From NCBI GenBank assembly GCA_916610825.1, contig OU744446.1, positions 17,887,131 through 17,951,130 of the forward strand: a stretch of 64,000 nt of DNA, read 5' to 3'. Shown here one piece after another: positions 23,001 to 39,464 of this stretch. The notes under the pieces were generated by a model. It did not search any database and was not told the DNA's origin. It saw only the letters and a program-made list of their open reading frames with translations. The stretch comes from Haliclystus octoradiatus (taxonomy: Eukaryota > Cnidaria > Staurozoa > Stauromedusae > Haliclystidae). The position numbers and the translations under genes were made by a program. The stretch's first letter is position 1. Every line of letters starts with the position of its first letter.

Positions 23001-25194
23001 ATGAAAATCAATTTCAGTGAAAGTTTTGATCAAAAACTTCATTTAATCTTCAAAAAGTTTTTGTACACAAATGGCATATTTTCAAAAATTGTACACATCT
23101 TACGTGCCATGCTATTTTGTCAAATGTCGATATTTCAGATAAAAATTACTCCAAGTGATAAATACATCTTTAATAAACAATTGAATTCAATTTCAGCGAA
23201 AGTTTTGATCAAAAACTTCATTTAATCTTCAAAAAGTTTTTGTACACAAATGGCATATTTCCAAAAATTGTACACATCTTATGTACCATGCGATTTTGTC
23301 AAATGTCGATATTTCAGATAAAAATTACTCCATGTGATATATAGATCTTTAATAAAATATGAAAATCAATTTCAGTGAAAGTTTTGATCAAAAACTTCAT
23401 TTAATCTTCAAAAAGTTTTTGTACACAAATGGCATATTTCCAAAAATTGTACACATCTTATGTGCCATGCTATTTTGTCAAATGTCGATATTTCAGATAA
23501 AAATTACTCCAAGTGATAAATACATCTTTAATAAACAATTGAATTCAATTTCAGCGAAAGTTTTGATCAAAAACTTCATTTAATCTTCAAAAAGTTTTTG
23601 TACACAAATGGCATATTTCCAAAAATTGTACACATCTTATGTACCATGCGATTTTGTCAAATGTCGATATTTCAGATAAAACTTACTCCATGTGATAAAT
23701 AGATCTTTAATAAACTATGGAATTCAATTTCAGCGAAAGTGTTGATCAAAAACTTCATTTAATCTTCAAAAAGTTTTTGTACACAAATGGCATATTTCCA
23801 AAAATTGTACACATCTTACGTACCATGCGATTTTGTCAAATGTCGATATTTCAGATAAAAATTACTCCATGTGATAAATACATCTTTAATAAACTATGAA
23901 AATCAATTTCAGTGAAAGTTTTGATCAAAAACTTCATTTAATCTTCAAAAAGTTTTTGTACACAAATGGCATATTTTCAAAAATTGTACACATCTTACGT
24001 ACCATGCGATTTTGTCAAATGTCGATATTTCAGATAAAAATTAATCCATGTGATATATAGATCTTTAATAAAATATGAAAATCAATTTCAGTGAAAGTTT
24101 TGATCAAAAACTTCATTTAATCTTCAAAAAGTTTTTGTACACAAATGGCATATTTTCAAAAATTGTACACATCTTACGTGCCATGCTATTTTGTCAAATG
24201 TCGATATTTCAGATAAAAATTACTCCAAGTGATAAATACATCTTTAATAAACAATGGAATTCAATTTCAGCGAAAGTTTTGATCAAAAACTTCATTTAAT
24301 CTTCAAAAAGTTTTTGTACACAAATGGCATATTTCCAAAAATTGTACACATCTTATGTACCATGCGATTTTGTCAAATGTCGATATTTCAGATAAAAATT
24401 ACTCCATGTGATATATAGATCTTTAATAAAATATGAAAATCAATTTCAGTGAAAGTTTTGATCAAAAACTTCATTTAATCTTCAAAAAGTTTTTGTACAC
24501 AAATGGCATATTTCCAAAAATTGTACACATCTTATGTACCATGCGATTTTGTCAAATGTCGATATTTCAGATAAAAATTACTCCATGTGATAAATACATC
24601 TTTAATAAACTATGAAAATCAATTTCAGTGAAAGTTTTGATCAAAAACTTCATTTAATCTTCAAAAAGTTTTTGTACACAAATGGCATATTTCCAAAAAG
24701 TGTACACATCTTATGTACCATGCGATTTTGTCAAATGTCGATATTTCAGATAAAAATTACTCCATGTGGTATATACATCTTTAATAAACTATGAAAATCA
24801 ATTTCAGTGAAAGTTTTGATCAAAAACTTCATTTAATCTTCAAAAAGTTTTTGTACACAAATGGCATATTATCAAAAATTGTACACATCTTACGTACCAT
24901 GCAATTTTGTCAAATGTCGATATTTCAGATAAAAATTACTCCATGTGGTATATACATCTTTAATAAACTATGAAAATCAATTTCAGTGAAAGTTTTGATC
25001 AAAAACTTCATTTAATCTTCAAAAAGTTTTTGTACACAAATGGCATATTTCCAAAAAGTGTACACATCTTATGTACCATGCGATTTTGTCAAATGTCGAT
25101 ATTTCAGATAAAAATTACTCCATGTAATAAATACATCTTTAATAAACTATGGAATTCAATTTCAGCAAAAGTTTTGATCAAAAACTTCATTTAA
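23001..25194. repeat. 2.2-kb satellite block, copy 1 (30-monomer offset)
   Basis: The monomer series here recurs at 28,371-30,564, exactly 5,370 bp (30 x 179) away. Both copies share the otherwise rare GATAAAACTTACTCC (near 23,678 and 29,048) and AATTAATCCATGTGATATAT, which supports common descent. Confidence 0.85.
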
Positions 25195-28100
25195 TCTTCA
25201 AAAAGTTTTTGTACACAAATGGCATATTTCCAAAAAGTGTACACATCTTATGTACCATGCGATTTTGTCAAATGTCGATATTTCAGATAAAAATTACTCC
25301 ATGTAATAAATAGATCTTTAATAAACTATGGAATTCAATTTCAGCGAAAGTGTTGATCAAAAACTTCATTTAATCTTCAAAAAGTTTTTGTACACAAATG
25401 GCATATTTCCAAAAATTGTACACATCTTACGTACCATCCGATTTTGTCAAATGTCGATATTTCAGATAAAAATTACTCCATGTGATAAATACATCTTTAA
25501 TAAACTATGAAAATCAATTTCAGTGAAAGTTTTGATCAAAAACTTCATTTAATCTTCAAAAAGTTTTTGTACACAAATGGCATATTTTCAAAAATTGTAC
25601 ACATCTTACGTACCATGCGATTTTGTCAAATGTCGATATTTCAGATAAAAATTACTCCATGTGATAAATACATCTTTAATAAACAATGGAATTCAATTTC
25701 AGCGAAAGTTTTGATCAAAAACTTCATTTAATCTTCAAAAAGTTTTTGTACACAAATGGCATATTTCCAAAAATTGTACACATCTTACGTACCATGCGAT
25801 TTTGTCAAATGTCGATATTTCAGATAAAAATTACTCCATGTGATATATAGATCTTTAATAAAATGTGAAAATCAATTTCAGTGAAAGTTTTGATCAAAAA
25901 CTTCATTTAATCTTCAAAAAGTTTTTGTACACAAATGGCATATTTTCAAAAATTGTACACATCTTACGTGCCATGCTATTTTGTCAAATGTCGATATTTC
26001 AGATAAAAATTACTCCAAGTGATAAATACATCTTTAATAAACAATTGAATTCAATTTCAGCGAAAGTTTTGATCAAAAACTTCATTTAATCTTCAAAAAG
26101 TTTTTGTACACAAATGGCATATTTCCAAAAATTGTACACATCTTATGTACCATGCGATTTTGTCAAATGTCGATATTTCAGATAAAAATTACTCCATGTG
26201 ATAAATAGATCTTTAATAAACTATGGAATTCAATTTCAGCGAAAGTGTTGATCAAAAACTTCATTTAATCTTCAAAAAGTTTTTGTACACAAATGGCATA
26301 TTTGCAAAAATTGTACACATCTTACGTACCATGCAATTTTGTCAAATGTCGATATTTCAGATAAAAATTACTCCATGTGATAAATACATCTTTAATAAAC
26401 TATGAAAATCAATTTCAGTGAAAGTTTTGATCAAAAACTTCATTTAATCTTCAAAAAGTTTTTGTACACAAATGGCATATTTTCAAAAATTGTACACATC
26501 TTACGTACCATGCGATTTTGTCAAATGTCGATATTTCAGATAAAAATTAATCCATGTGATAAATACATCTTTAATAAACAATGGAATTCAATTTCAGCGA
26601 AAGTTTTGATCAAAAACTTCATTTAATCTTCAAAAAGTTTTTGTACACAAATGGCATATTTCCAAAAATTGTACACATCTTACGTACCATGCGATTTTGT
26701 CAAATGTCGATATTTCAGATAAAAATTACTCCATGTGATATATAGATCTTTAATAAAATATGAAAATCAATTTCAGTGAAAGTTTTGATCAAAAACTTCA
26801 TTTAATCTTCAAAAAGTTTTTGTACACAAATGGCATATTTTCAAAAATTGTACACATCTTACGTGCCATGCTATTTTGTCAAATGTCGATATTTCAGATA
26901 AAAATTACTCCAAGTGATAAATACATCTTTAATAAACAATTGAATTCAATTTCAGCGAAAGTTTTGATCAAAAACTTCATTTAATCTTCAAAAAGTTTTT
27001 GTACACAAATGGCATATTTCCAAAAATTGTACACATCTTATGTACCATGCGATTTTGTCAAATGTCGATATTTCAGATAAAAATTACTCCATGTGATATA
27101 TAGATCTTTAATAAAATATGAAAATCAATTTCAGTGAAAGTTTTGATCAAAAACTTCATTTAATCTTCAAAAAGTTTTTGTACACAAATGGCATATTTCC
27201 AAAAATTGTACACATCTGATGTGCCATGCTATTTTGTCAAATGTCGATATTTCAGATAAAAATTACTCCAAGTGATAAATACATCTTTAATAAACAATTG
27301 AATTCAATTTCAGCGAAAGTTTTGATCAAAAACTTCATTTAATCTTCAAAAAGTTTTTGTACACAAATGGCATATTTCCAAAAATTGTACACATCTTATG
27401 TACCATGCGATTTTGTCAAATGTCGATATTTCAGATAAAAATTACTCCATGTGATAAATAGATCTTTAATAAACTATGGAATTCAATTTCAGCGAAAGTT
27501 TTGATCAAAAACTTCATTTAATCTTCAAAAAGTTTTTGTACACAAATGGCATATTTCCAAAAATTGTACACATCTTATGTACCCTGCGATTTTGTCAAAT
27601 GTCGATATTTCAGATAAAAATTACTCCATGTGATAAATAGATCTTTAATAAACTATGGAATTCAATTTCAGCGAAAGTGTTGATCAAAAACTTCATTTAA
27701 TCTTCAAAAAGTTTTTGTACACAAATGGCATATTTCCAAAAATTGTACACATCTTACGTACCATGCGATTTTGTCAAATGTCGATATTTCAGATAAAAAT
27801 TACTCCATGTGATAAATACATCTTTAATAAACTATGAAAATCAATTTCAGTGAAAGTTTTGATCAAAAACTTCATTTAATCTTCAAAAAGTTTTTGTACA
27901 CAAATGGCATATTTTCAAAAATTGTACACATCTTACGTACCATGCGATTTTGTCAAATGTCGATATTTCAGATAAAAATTACTCCAAGTGATAAATACAT
28001 CTTTAATAAACAATTGAATTAAATTTCAGCGAAAGTTTTGATCAAAAACTTCATTTAATCTTCAAAAAGTTTTTGTACACAAATGGCATATTTCCAAAAA

Positions 28101-28370
28101 TTGTACACATCTTATGTACCATGCGATTTTGTCAAATGTCGATATTTCAGATAAAAATTACTCCATGTGATAAATACATCTTTAATAAACTATGAAAATC
28201 AATTTCAGTGAAAGTTTTGATCAAAAACTTCATTTAATCTTCAAAAAGTTTTTGTACACAAATGGCATATTTCCAAAAATTGTACACATCTTACGTACCA
28301 TGCGATTTTGTCAAATGTCGATATTTCAGATAAAAATTACTCCATGTGATAAATACATCTTTAATAAACT

Positions 28371-30564
28371 ATGAAAATCAATTTCAGTGAAAGTTTTGAT
28401 CAAAAACTTCATTTAATCTTCAAAAAGTTTTTGTACACAAATGGCATATTTTCAAAAATTGTACACATCTTACGTGCCATGCTATTTTGTCAAATGTCGA
28501 TATTTCAGATAAAAATTACTCCAAGTGATAAATACATCTTTAATAAACAATTGAATTCAATTTCAGCGAAAGTTTTGATCAAAAACTTCATTTAATCTTC
28601 AAAAAGTTTTTGTACACAAATGGCATATTTCCAAAAATTGTACACATCTTATGTACCATGCGATTTTGTCAAATGTCGATATTTCAGATAAAAATTACTC
28701 CATGTGATATATAGATCTTTAATAAAATATGAAAATCAATTTCAGTGAAAGTTTTGATCAAAAACTTCATTTAATCTTCAAAAAGTTTTTGTACACAAAT
28801 GGCATATTTCCAAAAATTGTACACATCTTATGTGCCATGCTATTTTGTCAAATGTCGATATTTCAGATAAAAATTACTCCAAGTGATAAATACATCTTTA
28901 ATAAACAATTGAATTCAATTTCAGCGAAAGTTTTGATCAAAAACTTCATTTAATCTTCAAAAAGTTTTTGTACACAAATGGCATATTTCCAAAAATTGTA
29001 CACATCTTATGTACCATGCGATTTTGTCAAATGTCGATATTTCAGATAAAACTTACTCCATGTGATAAATAGATCTTTAATAAACTATGGAATTCAATTT
29101 CAGCGAAAGTGTTGATCAAAAACTTCATTTAATCTTCAAAAAGTTTTTGTACACAAATGGCATATTTCCAAAAATTGTACACATCTTACGTACCATGCGA
29201 TTTTGTCAAATGTCGATATTTCAGATAAAAATTACTCCATGTGATAAATACATCTTTAATAAACTATGAAAATCAATTTCAGTGAAAGTTTTGATCAAAA
29301 ACTTCATTTAATCTTCAAAAAGTTTTTGTACACAAATGGCATATTTTCAAAAATTGTACACATCTTACGTACCATGCGATTTTGTCAAATGTCGATATTT
29401 CAGATAAAAATTAATCCATGTGATATATAGATCTTTAATAAAATATGAAAATCAATTTCAGTGAAAGTTTTGATCAAAAACTTCATTTAATCTTCAAAAA
29501 GTTTTTGTACACAAATGGCATATTTTCAAAAATTGTACACATCTTACGTGCCATGCTATTTTGTCAAATGTCGATATTTCAGATAAAAATTACTCCAAGT
29601 GATAAATACATCTTTAATAAACAATGGAATTCAATTTCAGCGAAAGTTTTGATCAAAAACTTCATTTAATCTTCAAAAAGTTTTTGTACACAAATGGCAT
29701 ATTTCCAAAAATTGTACACATCTTATGTACCATGCGATTTTGTCAAATGTCGATATTTCAGATAAAAATTACTCCATGTGATATATAGATCTTTAATAAA
29801 ATATGAAAATCAATTTCAGTGAAAGTTTTGATCAAAAACTTCATTTAATCTTCAAAAAGTTTTTGTACACAAATGGCATATTTCCAAAAATTGTACACAT
29901 CTTATGTACCATGCGATTTTGTCAAATGTCGATATTTCAGATAAAAATTACTCCATGTGATAAATACATCTTTAATAAAATATGAAAATCAATTTCAGTG
30001 AAAGTTTTGATCAAAAACTTCATTTAATCTTCAAAAAGTTTTTGTACACAAATGGCATATTTCCAAAAAGTGTACACATCTTATGTACCATGCGATTTTG
30101 TCAAATGTCGATATTTCAGATAAAAATTACTCCATGTGGTATATACATCTTTAATAAACTATGAAAATCAATTTCAGTGAAAGTTTTGATCAAAAACTTC
30201 ATTTAATCTTCAAAAAGTTTTTGTACACAAATGGCATATTATCAAAAATTGTACACATCTTACGTACCATGCAATTTTGTCAAATGTCGATATTTCAGAT
30301 AAAAATTACTCCATGTGGTATATACATCTTTAATAAACTATGAAAATCAATTTCAGTGAAAGTTTTGATCAAAAACTTCATTTAATCTTCAAAAAGTTTT
30401 TGTACACAAATGGCATATTTCCAAAAAGTGTACACATCTTATGTACCATGCGATTTTGTCAAATGTCGATATTTCAGATAAAAATTACTCCATGTAATAA
30501 ATACATCTTTAATAAACTATGGAATTCAATTTCAGCAAAAGTTTTGATCAAAAACTTCATTTAA
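28371..30564. repeat. 2.2-kb satellite block, copy 2
   Basis: Partner of 23,001-25,194. Monomers just outside the block differ in subtype, so the duplicated segment is bounded. Confidence 0.85.
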
Positions 30565-33500
30565 TCTTCAAAAAGTTTTTGTACACAAATGGCATATTTC
30601 CAAAAAGTGTACACATCTTATGTACCATGCGATTTTGTCAAATGTCGATATTTCAGATAAAAATTACTCCATGTAATAAATAGATCTTTAATAAACTATG
30701 GAATTCAATTTCAGCGAAAGTGTTGATCAAAAACTTCATTTAATCTTCAAAAAGTTTTTGTACACAAATGGCATATTTCCAAAAATTGTACACATCTTAC
30801 GTACCATGCGATTTTGTCAAATGTCGATATTTCAGATAAAAATTACTGCATGTAATAAATACATCTTTAATAAACCATGGAATTCAATTTCAGCGAAAGT
30901 TTTGATCAAAAACTTCATTTAATCTTCAAAAAGTTTTTGTACACAAATGGCATATTTCCAAAAATTGTACAATTCTTATGTACCATGCAATTTTGTCAAA
31001 TGTCGATATTTCAGATAAAAATTACTCCATGTGATAAATACATCTTTAATAAACTATGAAAATCAATTTCAGTGAAAGTTTTGATCAAAAACTTCATTTA
31101 ATCTTCAAAAAGTTTTTGTACACAAATGGCATATTTTCAAAAATTGTACACATCTTACGTACCATGCGATTTTGTCAAATGTCGATATTTCAGATAAGAA
31201 TTACTCCATGTGATAAATACATCTTTAATAAACAATGGAATTCAATTTCAGCGAAAGTTTTAATAAAAAACTTCATTTAATCTTCAAAAAGTTTTTGTAC
31301 ACAAATGGCATATTTCCAAAAATTGTACACATCTTACGTACCATGCGATTTTGTCAAATGTCGATATTTCAGATAAAAATTACTCCATGTGATATATAGA
31401 TCTTTAATAAAATATGAAAATCAATTTCAGTGAAAGTTTTGATCAAAAACTTCATTTAATCTTCAAAAAGTTTTTGTACACAAATGGCATATTTTCAAAA
31501 ATTGTACACATCTTACGTACCATGCGATTTTGTCAAATGTCGATATTTCAGATAAAAATTACTCCATGTGATAAATTCATCTTTAATAAACAATGGAATT
31601 CAATTTCAGCGAAAGTTTCGATCAAAAACTTCATTTAATCTTCAAAAAGTTTTTGTACACAAATGGCATATTTCCAAAAATTGTACACATCTTACGTACC
31701 ATGCGATTTTGTCAAATGTCGATATTTCAGATAAAAATTACTCCATGTGATATATAGATCTTTAATAAAATGTGAAAATCAATTTCAGTGAAAGTTTTGA
31801 TCAAAAACTTCATTTAATCTTCAAAAAGTTTTTGTACACAAATGGCATATTTTCAAAAATTGTACACATCTTACGTGCCATGCTATTTTGTCAAATGTCG
31901 ATATTTCAGATAAAAATTACTCCAAGTGATAAATACATCTTTAATAAACAATTGAATTCAATTTCAGCGAAAGTTTGATCAAAAACTTCATTTAATCTTC
32001 AAAAAGTTTTTGTACACAAATGGCATATTTCCAAAAATTGTACACATCTTATGTACCATGCGATTTTGTCAAATGTCGATATTTCAGATAAAAATTACTC
32101 CATGTGATAAATAGATCTTTAATAAACTATGGAATTCAATTTCAGCGAAAGTGTTGATCAAAAACTTCATTTAATCTTCAAAAAGTTTTTGTACACAAAT
32201 GGCATATTTCCAAAAATTGTACACATCTTACGTACCATGCGATTTTGTCAAATGTCGATATTTCAGATAAAAATTACTCCATGTGATAAATACATCTTTA
32301 ATAAACTATGAAAATCAATTTCAGTGAAAGTTTTGATCAAAAACTTTATTTAATCTTCAAAAAGTTTTTGTACACAAATGGCATATTTTCAAAAATTGTA
32401 CACATCTTACGTACCATGCGATTTTGTCAAATGTCGATATTTCAGATAAAAATTAATCCATGTGATAAATACATCTTTAATAAACAATGGAATTCAATTT
32501 CAGCAAAAGTTTTGATCAAAAACTTCATTTAATCTTCAAAAAGTTTTTGTACACAAATGGCATATTTCCAAAAATTGTACACATCTTACGTACCATGCGA
32601 TTTTGTCAAATGTCGATATTTCAGATAAAAATTACTCCATGTGATATATAGATCTTTAATAAAATATGAAAATCAATTTCAGTGAAAGTTTTGATCAAAA
32701 ACTTCATTTAATCTTCAAAAAGTTTTTGTACACAAATGGCATATTTTCAAAAATTGTACACATCTTACGTGCCATGCTATTTTGTCAAATGTCGATATTT
32801 CAGATAAAAATTACTCCAAGTGATAAATACATCTTTAATAAACAATTGAATTCAATTTCAGCGAAAGTTTTGATCAAAAACTTCATTTAATCTTCAAAAA
32901 GTTTTTGTACACAAATGGCATATTTCCAAAAATTGTACACATCTTATGTACCATGCGATTTTGTCAAATGTCGATATTTCAGATAAAAATTACTCCATGT
33001 GATATATAGATCTTTAATAAAATATGAAAATCAATTTCAGTGAAAGTTTTGATCAAAAACTTCATTTAATCTTCAAAAAGTTTTTGTACACAAATGGCAT
33101 ATTTTCAAAAATTGTACACATCTTACGTGCCATGCTATTTTGTCAAATGTCGATATTTCAGATAAAAATTACTCCAAGTGATAAATACATCTTTAATAAA
33201 CAATTGAATTCAATTTCAGCGAAAGTTTTGATCAAAAACTTCATTTAATCTTCAAAAAGTTTTTGTACACAAATGGCATATTTCCAAAAATTGTACACAT
33301 CTTATGTACCATGCGATTTTGTCAAATGTCGATATTTCAGATAAAAATTACTCCATGTGATAAATAGATCTTTAATAAACTATGGAATTCAATTTCAGCG
33401 AAAGTGTTGATCAAAAACTTCATTTAATCTTCAAAAAGTTTTTGTACACAAATGGCATATTTCCAAAAATTGTACACATCTTATGTACCATGCGATTTTG

Positions 33501-36500
33501 TCAAATGTCGATATTTCAGATAAAAATTACTCCATGTGATAAATACATCTTTAATAAACTATGAAAATCAATTTCAGTGAAAGTTTTGATCAAAAACTTC
33601 ATTTAATCTTCAAAAAGTTTTTGTACACAAATGGCATATTTTCAAAAATTGTACACATCTTACGTACCATGCGATTTTGTCAAATGTCGATATTTCAGAT
33701 AAAAATTAATCCATGTGATAAATACATCTTTAATAAACAATGGAATTCAATTTCAGCGAAAGTTTTGATCAAAAACTTCATTTAATCTTCAAAAAGTTTT
33801 TGTACACAAATGGCATATTTCCAAAAATTGTACACATCTTACGTACCATGCGATTTTGTCAAATGTCGATATTTCAGATAAAAATTACTCCATGTGATAT
33901 ATAGATCTTTAATAAAATATGAAAATCAATTTCAGTGAAAGTTTTGATCAAAAACTTCATTTAATCTTCAAAAAGTTTTTGTACACAAATGGCATATTTT
34001 CAAAAATTGTACACATCTTACGTGCCATGCTATTTTGTCAAATGTCGATATTTCAGATAAAAATTACTCCAAGTGATAAATACATCTTTAATAAACAATT
34101 GAATTCAATTTCAGCGAAAGTTTTGATCAAAAAATTCATTTAATCTTCAAAAAGTTTTTGTACACAAATGGCATATTTCCAAAAATTGTACACATCTTAT
34201 GTACCATGCAATTTTGTCAAATGTCGATATTTCAGATAAAAATTACTCCATGTGATATATAGATCTTTAATAAAATATGAAAATCAATTTCAGTGAAAGT
34301 TTTGATCAAAAACTTCATTTAATCTTCAAAAAGTTTTTGTACACAAATGGCATATTTCCAAAAATTGTACACATCTTATGTACCATGCGATTTTGTCAAA
34401 TGTCGATATTTCAGATAAAAATTACTCCATGTGATAAATACATCTTTAATAAACTATGAAAATCAATTTCAGTGAAAGTTTTGATCAAAAACTTCATTTA
34501 ATCTTCAAAAAGTTTTGTACACAAATGGCATATTTCCAAAAAGTGTACACATCTTATGTACCATGCGATTTTGTCAAATGTCGATATTTCAGATAAAAAT
34601 TACTCCATGTGGTATATACATCTTTAATAAACTATGAAAATCAATTTCAGTGAAAGTTTTGATCAAAAACTTCATTTAATCTTCAAAAAGTTTTTGTACA
34701 CAAATGGCATATTATCAAAAATTGTACTCATCTTACGTACCATGCAATTTTGTCAAATGTCGATATTTCAGATAAAAATTACTCCATGTGGTATATACAT
34801 CTTTAATAAACTATGAAAATCAATTTCAGTGAAAGTTTTGATCAAAAACTTCATTTAATCTTCAAAAGGTTTTTGTACACAAATGGCATATTTCCAAAAA
34901 GTGTACACATCTTATGTACCATGCGATTTTGTCAAATGTCGATATTTCAGATAAAAATTACTCCATGTAATAAATACATCTTTAATAAACTATGGAATTC
35001 AATTTCAGCAAAAGTTTTGATCAAAAACTTCATTTAATCTTCAAAAAGTTGTTGTACACAAATGGCATATTTCCAAAAAGTGTACACATCTTATGTACCA
35101 TGCGATTTTGTCAAATGTCGATATTTCAGATAAAAATTACTCCATGTAATAAATAGATCTTTAATAAACTATGGAATTCAATTTCAGCGAAAGTGTTGAT
35201 CAAAAACTTCATTTAATCTTCAAAAAGTTTTTGTACACAAATGGCATATTTCCAAAAATTGTACACATCTTATGTACCATGCAATTTTGTCAAATGTCGA
35301 TATTTCAGATAAAAATTACTCCATGTGATAAGTACATCTTTAATAAACAATGGAATTCAATTTCAGCGAAAGTTTTGATCAAAAACTTCATTTAATCTTC
35401 AAAAAGTTTTTGTACACAAATGGCATATTTTCAAAAATTGTACACATCTTATGTACCATGCGATTTTGTCAAATGTCGATATTTCAGATAAAAATTACTC
35501 CATGTGATAAATACATCTTTAATAAACTATGAAAATCAATTTCAGTGAAAGTTTTGATCAAAAACTTCATTTAATCTTCAAAAAGTTTTTGTACACAAAT
35601 GGCATATTTCCAAAAAGTGTACACATCTTATGTACCATGCGATTTAGTCAAATGTCGATATTTCAGATAAAAATTACTCCATGTGGTATATACATCTTTA
35701 ATAAACTATGAAAATCAATTTCAGTGAAAGTTTTGATCAAAAACTTCATTTAATCTTCAAAAAGTTTTTGTACACAAATGGCATATTTCCAAAAAGTGTA
35801 CACATCTTATGTACCATGCGATTTTGTCAAATGTCGATATTTCAGATAAAAATTACTCCATGTGGTATATACATCTTTAATAAACTATGAAAATCAATTT
35901 CAGTGAAAGTTTTGATCAAAAACTTCATTTAATCTTCAAAAAGTTTTTGTACACAAATGGCATATTTCCAAAAAGTGTACACATCTTATGTACCATGCGA
36001 TTTTGTCAAATGTCGATATTTCAGATAAAAATTACTCCATGTAATAAATACATCTTTAATAAACTATGGAATTCAATTTCAGCAAAAGTTTTGATCAAAA
36101 ACTTCATTTAATCTTCAAAAAGTTTTTGTACACAAATGGCATATTTCCAAAAAGTGTACACATCTTATGTACCATGCGATTTTGTCAAATGTCGATATTT
36201 CAGATAAAAATTACTCCATGTAATAAATAGATCTTTAATAAACTATGGAATTCAATTTCAGCGAAAGTGTTGATCAAAAACTTCATTTAATCTTCAAAAA
36301 GTTTTTGTACACAAATGGCATATTTCCAAAAATTGTACACATCTTACGTACCATGCGATTTTGTCAAATGTCGATATTTCAGATAAAAATTACTCCATGT
36401 AATAAATACATCTTTAATAAACCATGGAATTCAATTTCAGCGAAAGTTTTGATCAAAAACTTCATTTAATCTTCAAAAAGTTTTTGTACACAAATGGCAT

Positions 36501-37139
36501 ATTTCCAAAAATTGTACACATCTTATGTACCATGCAATTTTGTCAAATGTCGATATTTCAGATAAAAATTACTCCATGTGATAAATACATCTTTAATAAA
36601 CTATGAAAATCAATTTCAGTGAAAGTTTTGATCAAAAACTTCATTTAATCTTCAAAAAGTATTTGTACACAAATGGCATATTTCCAAAAATTGTACACAT
36701 CTTACGTACCATGCGATTTTGTCAAATGTCGATATTTCAGATAAAAATTACTCCATGTGATAAGTACATCTTTAATAAACAATGGAATTCAATTTCAGCG
36801 AAAGTTTTGATCAAAAACTTCATTTAATCTTCAAAAAGTTTTTGTACACAAATGGCATATTTTCAAAAATTGTACACATCTTATGTACCATGCGATTTTG
36901 TCAAATGTCGATATTTCAGATAAAAATTACTCCATGTGATAAATACATCTTTAATAAACTATGAAAATCAATTTCAGTGAAAGTTTTGATCAAAAACTTC
37001 ATTTAATCTTCAAAAAGTTTTTGTACACAAATGGCATATTTCCAAAAAGTGTACACATCTTATGTACCATGCGATTTAGTCAAATGTCGATATTTCAGAT
37101 AAAAATTACTCCATGTGGTATATACATCTTTAATAAACT

Positions 37140-38033
37140 ATGAAAATCAATTTCAGTGAAAGTTTTGATCAAAAACTTCATTTAATCTTCAAAAAGTTTT
37201 TGTACACAAATGGCATATTTCCAAAAATTGTACACATCTTATGTACCATGGAATTTTGTCAAATGTCGATATTTCAGATAAAAATTACTCCATGTGATAA
37301 ATACATCTTTAATAAACTATGAAAATCAATTTCAGTGAAAGTTTTGATCAAAAAATTCATTTAATCTTCAAAAAGTTTTTGTACACAAATGGCATATTTC
37401 CAAGAATTGTACACATCTTATGTACCATGCAATTTTGTCAAATGTCGATATTTCAGATAAAAATTACTCCATGTGATAAATACATCTTTAATAAACTATG
37501 AAAATCAATTTCAGTGAAAGTTTTGATCAAAAACTTCATTTAATCTTCAAAAAGTATTTGTACACAAATGGCATATTTCCAAAAATTGTACACATCTTAC
37601 GTACCATGCGATTTTGTCAAATGTCGATATTTCAGATAAAAATTACTCCATGTAATAAATACATCTTTAATAAACCATGGAATTCAATTTCAGCGAAAGT
37701 TTTGATCAAAAACTTCATTTAATCTTCAAAAAGTTTTTGTACACAAATGGCATATTTCCAAAAATTGTACACATCTTATGTACCATGGAATTTTGTCAAA
37801 TGTCGATATTTCAGATAAAAATTACTCCATGTGGTATATACATCTTTAATAAACTATAAAAATCAATTTCAGTGAAAGTTTTGATCAAAAACTTCATTTA
37901 ATTTTCAAAAAGTTTTGTACACAAATGGCATATTTCCAAAAATTGTACACATCTTATGTACCATGCGATTTTGTCAAATGTCGATATTTCAGATAAAAAT
38001 TACTCCATGTGATATATAGATCTTTAATAAAAT
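37140..38033. repeat. Five-monomer block shared with 45,729-46,622
   Basis: Carries a distinctive series: CATGGAATTTTG, CAAGAATTGTACAC with AAAAAATTCATTT, GTATTTGTAC, a second CATGGAATTTTG, then a monomer starting CTATAAAAATC with AATTTTCAAAAAG and a shortened T run. The same series recurs 8,589 bp downstream (48 monomers minus 3 bp of net indels). Confidence 0.85.
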
Positions 38034-38212
38034 ATGAAAATCAATTTCAGTGAAAGTTTTGATCAAAAACTTCATTTAATCTTCAAAAAGTTTTTGTACA
38101 CAAATGCCATCTTTTCAAAAATTGTACACATCTTACGTGCCATGCTATTTTGTCAAATGTCGATATTTCAGATAAAAATTACTCCATGTGGTATATACAT
38201 CTTTAATAAACT

Positions 38213-39464
38213 ATGAAAATCAATTTCAGTGAAAGTTTGATCAAAAACTTCATTTAATCTTCAAAAAGTTTTTGTACACAAATGGCATATTTTCAAAAAT
38301 TGTACACATCTTACGTACCATGCGATTTTGTCAAATGTCGATATTTCAGATAAGAATTACTCCATGTGATAAATACATCTTTAATAAACAATGGAATTCA
38401 ATTTCAGCGAAAGTTTTGATAAAAAACTTCATTTAATCTTCAAAAAGTTTTTGTACACAAATGGCATATTTCCAAAAATTGTACACATCTTACGTACCAT
38501 GCGATTTTGTCAAATGTCGATATTTCAGATAAAAATTACTCCATGTGATATATAGATCTTTAATAAAATATGAAAATCAATTTCAGTGAAAGTTTTGATC
38601 AAAAACTTCATTTAATCTTCAAAAAGTTTTTGTACACAAATGGCATATTTTCAAAAATTGTACACATCTTACGTACCATGCGATTTTGTCAAATGTCGAT
38701 ATTTCAGATAAAAATTACTCCATGTGATAAATACATCTTTAATAAACAATGGAATTCAATTTCAGCGAAAGTTTCGATCAAAAACTTCATTTAATCTTCA
38801 AAAAGTTTTTGTACACAAATGGCATATTTCCAAAAATTGTACACATCTTACGTACCATGCGATTTTGTCAAATGTCGATATTTCAGATAAAAATTACTCC
38901 ATGTGATATATAGATCTTTAATAAAATGTGAAAATCAATTTCAGTGAAAGTTTTGATCAAAAACTTCATTTAATCTTCAAAAAGTTTTTGTACACAAATG
39001 GCATATTTTCAAAAATTGTACACATCTTACGTGCCATGCTATTTTGTCAAATGTCGATATTTCAGATAAAAATTACTCCAAGTGATAAATACATCTTTAA
39101 TAAACAATTGAATTCAATTTCAGCGAAAGTTTTGATCAAAAACTTCATTTAATCTTCAAAAAGTTTTTGTACACAAATGGCATATTTCCAAAAATTGTAC
39201 ACATCTTATGTACCATGCGATTTTGTCAAATGTCGATATTTCAGATAAAAATTACTCCATGTGATAAATAGATCTTTAATAAACTATGGAATTCAATTTC
39301 AGCGAAAGTGTTGATCAAAAACTTCATTTAATCTTCAAAAAGTTTTTGTACACAAATGGCATATTTCCAAAAATTGTACACATCTTACGTACCATGCGAT
39401 TTTGTCAAATGTCGATATTTCAGATAAAAATTACTCCATGTGATAAATACATCTTTAATAAACT
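38213..39464. repeat. Seven-monomer tandem unit (1,252 bp), copy 1
   Basis: Starts with a monomer carrying the one-base deletion GAAAGTTTGATC. It is followed directly by the second copy, with corresponding variant monomers 1,252 bp apart (7 x 179 minus 1). Rare shared changes include GATAAGAATTACTCC and GAAAGTTTCGATC. Confidence 0.88.
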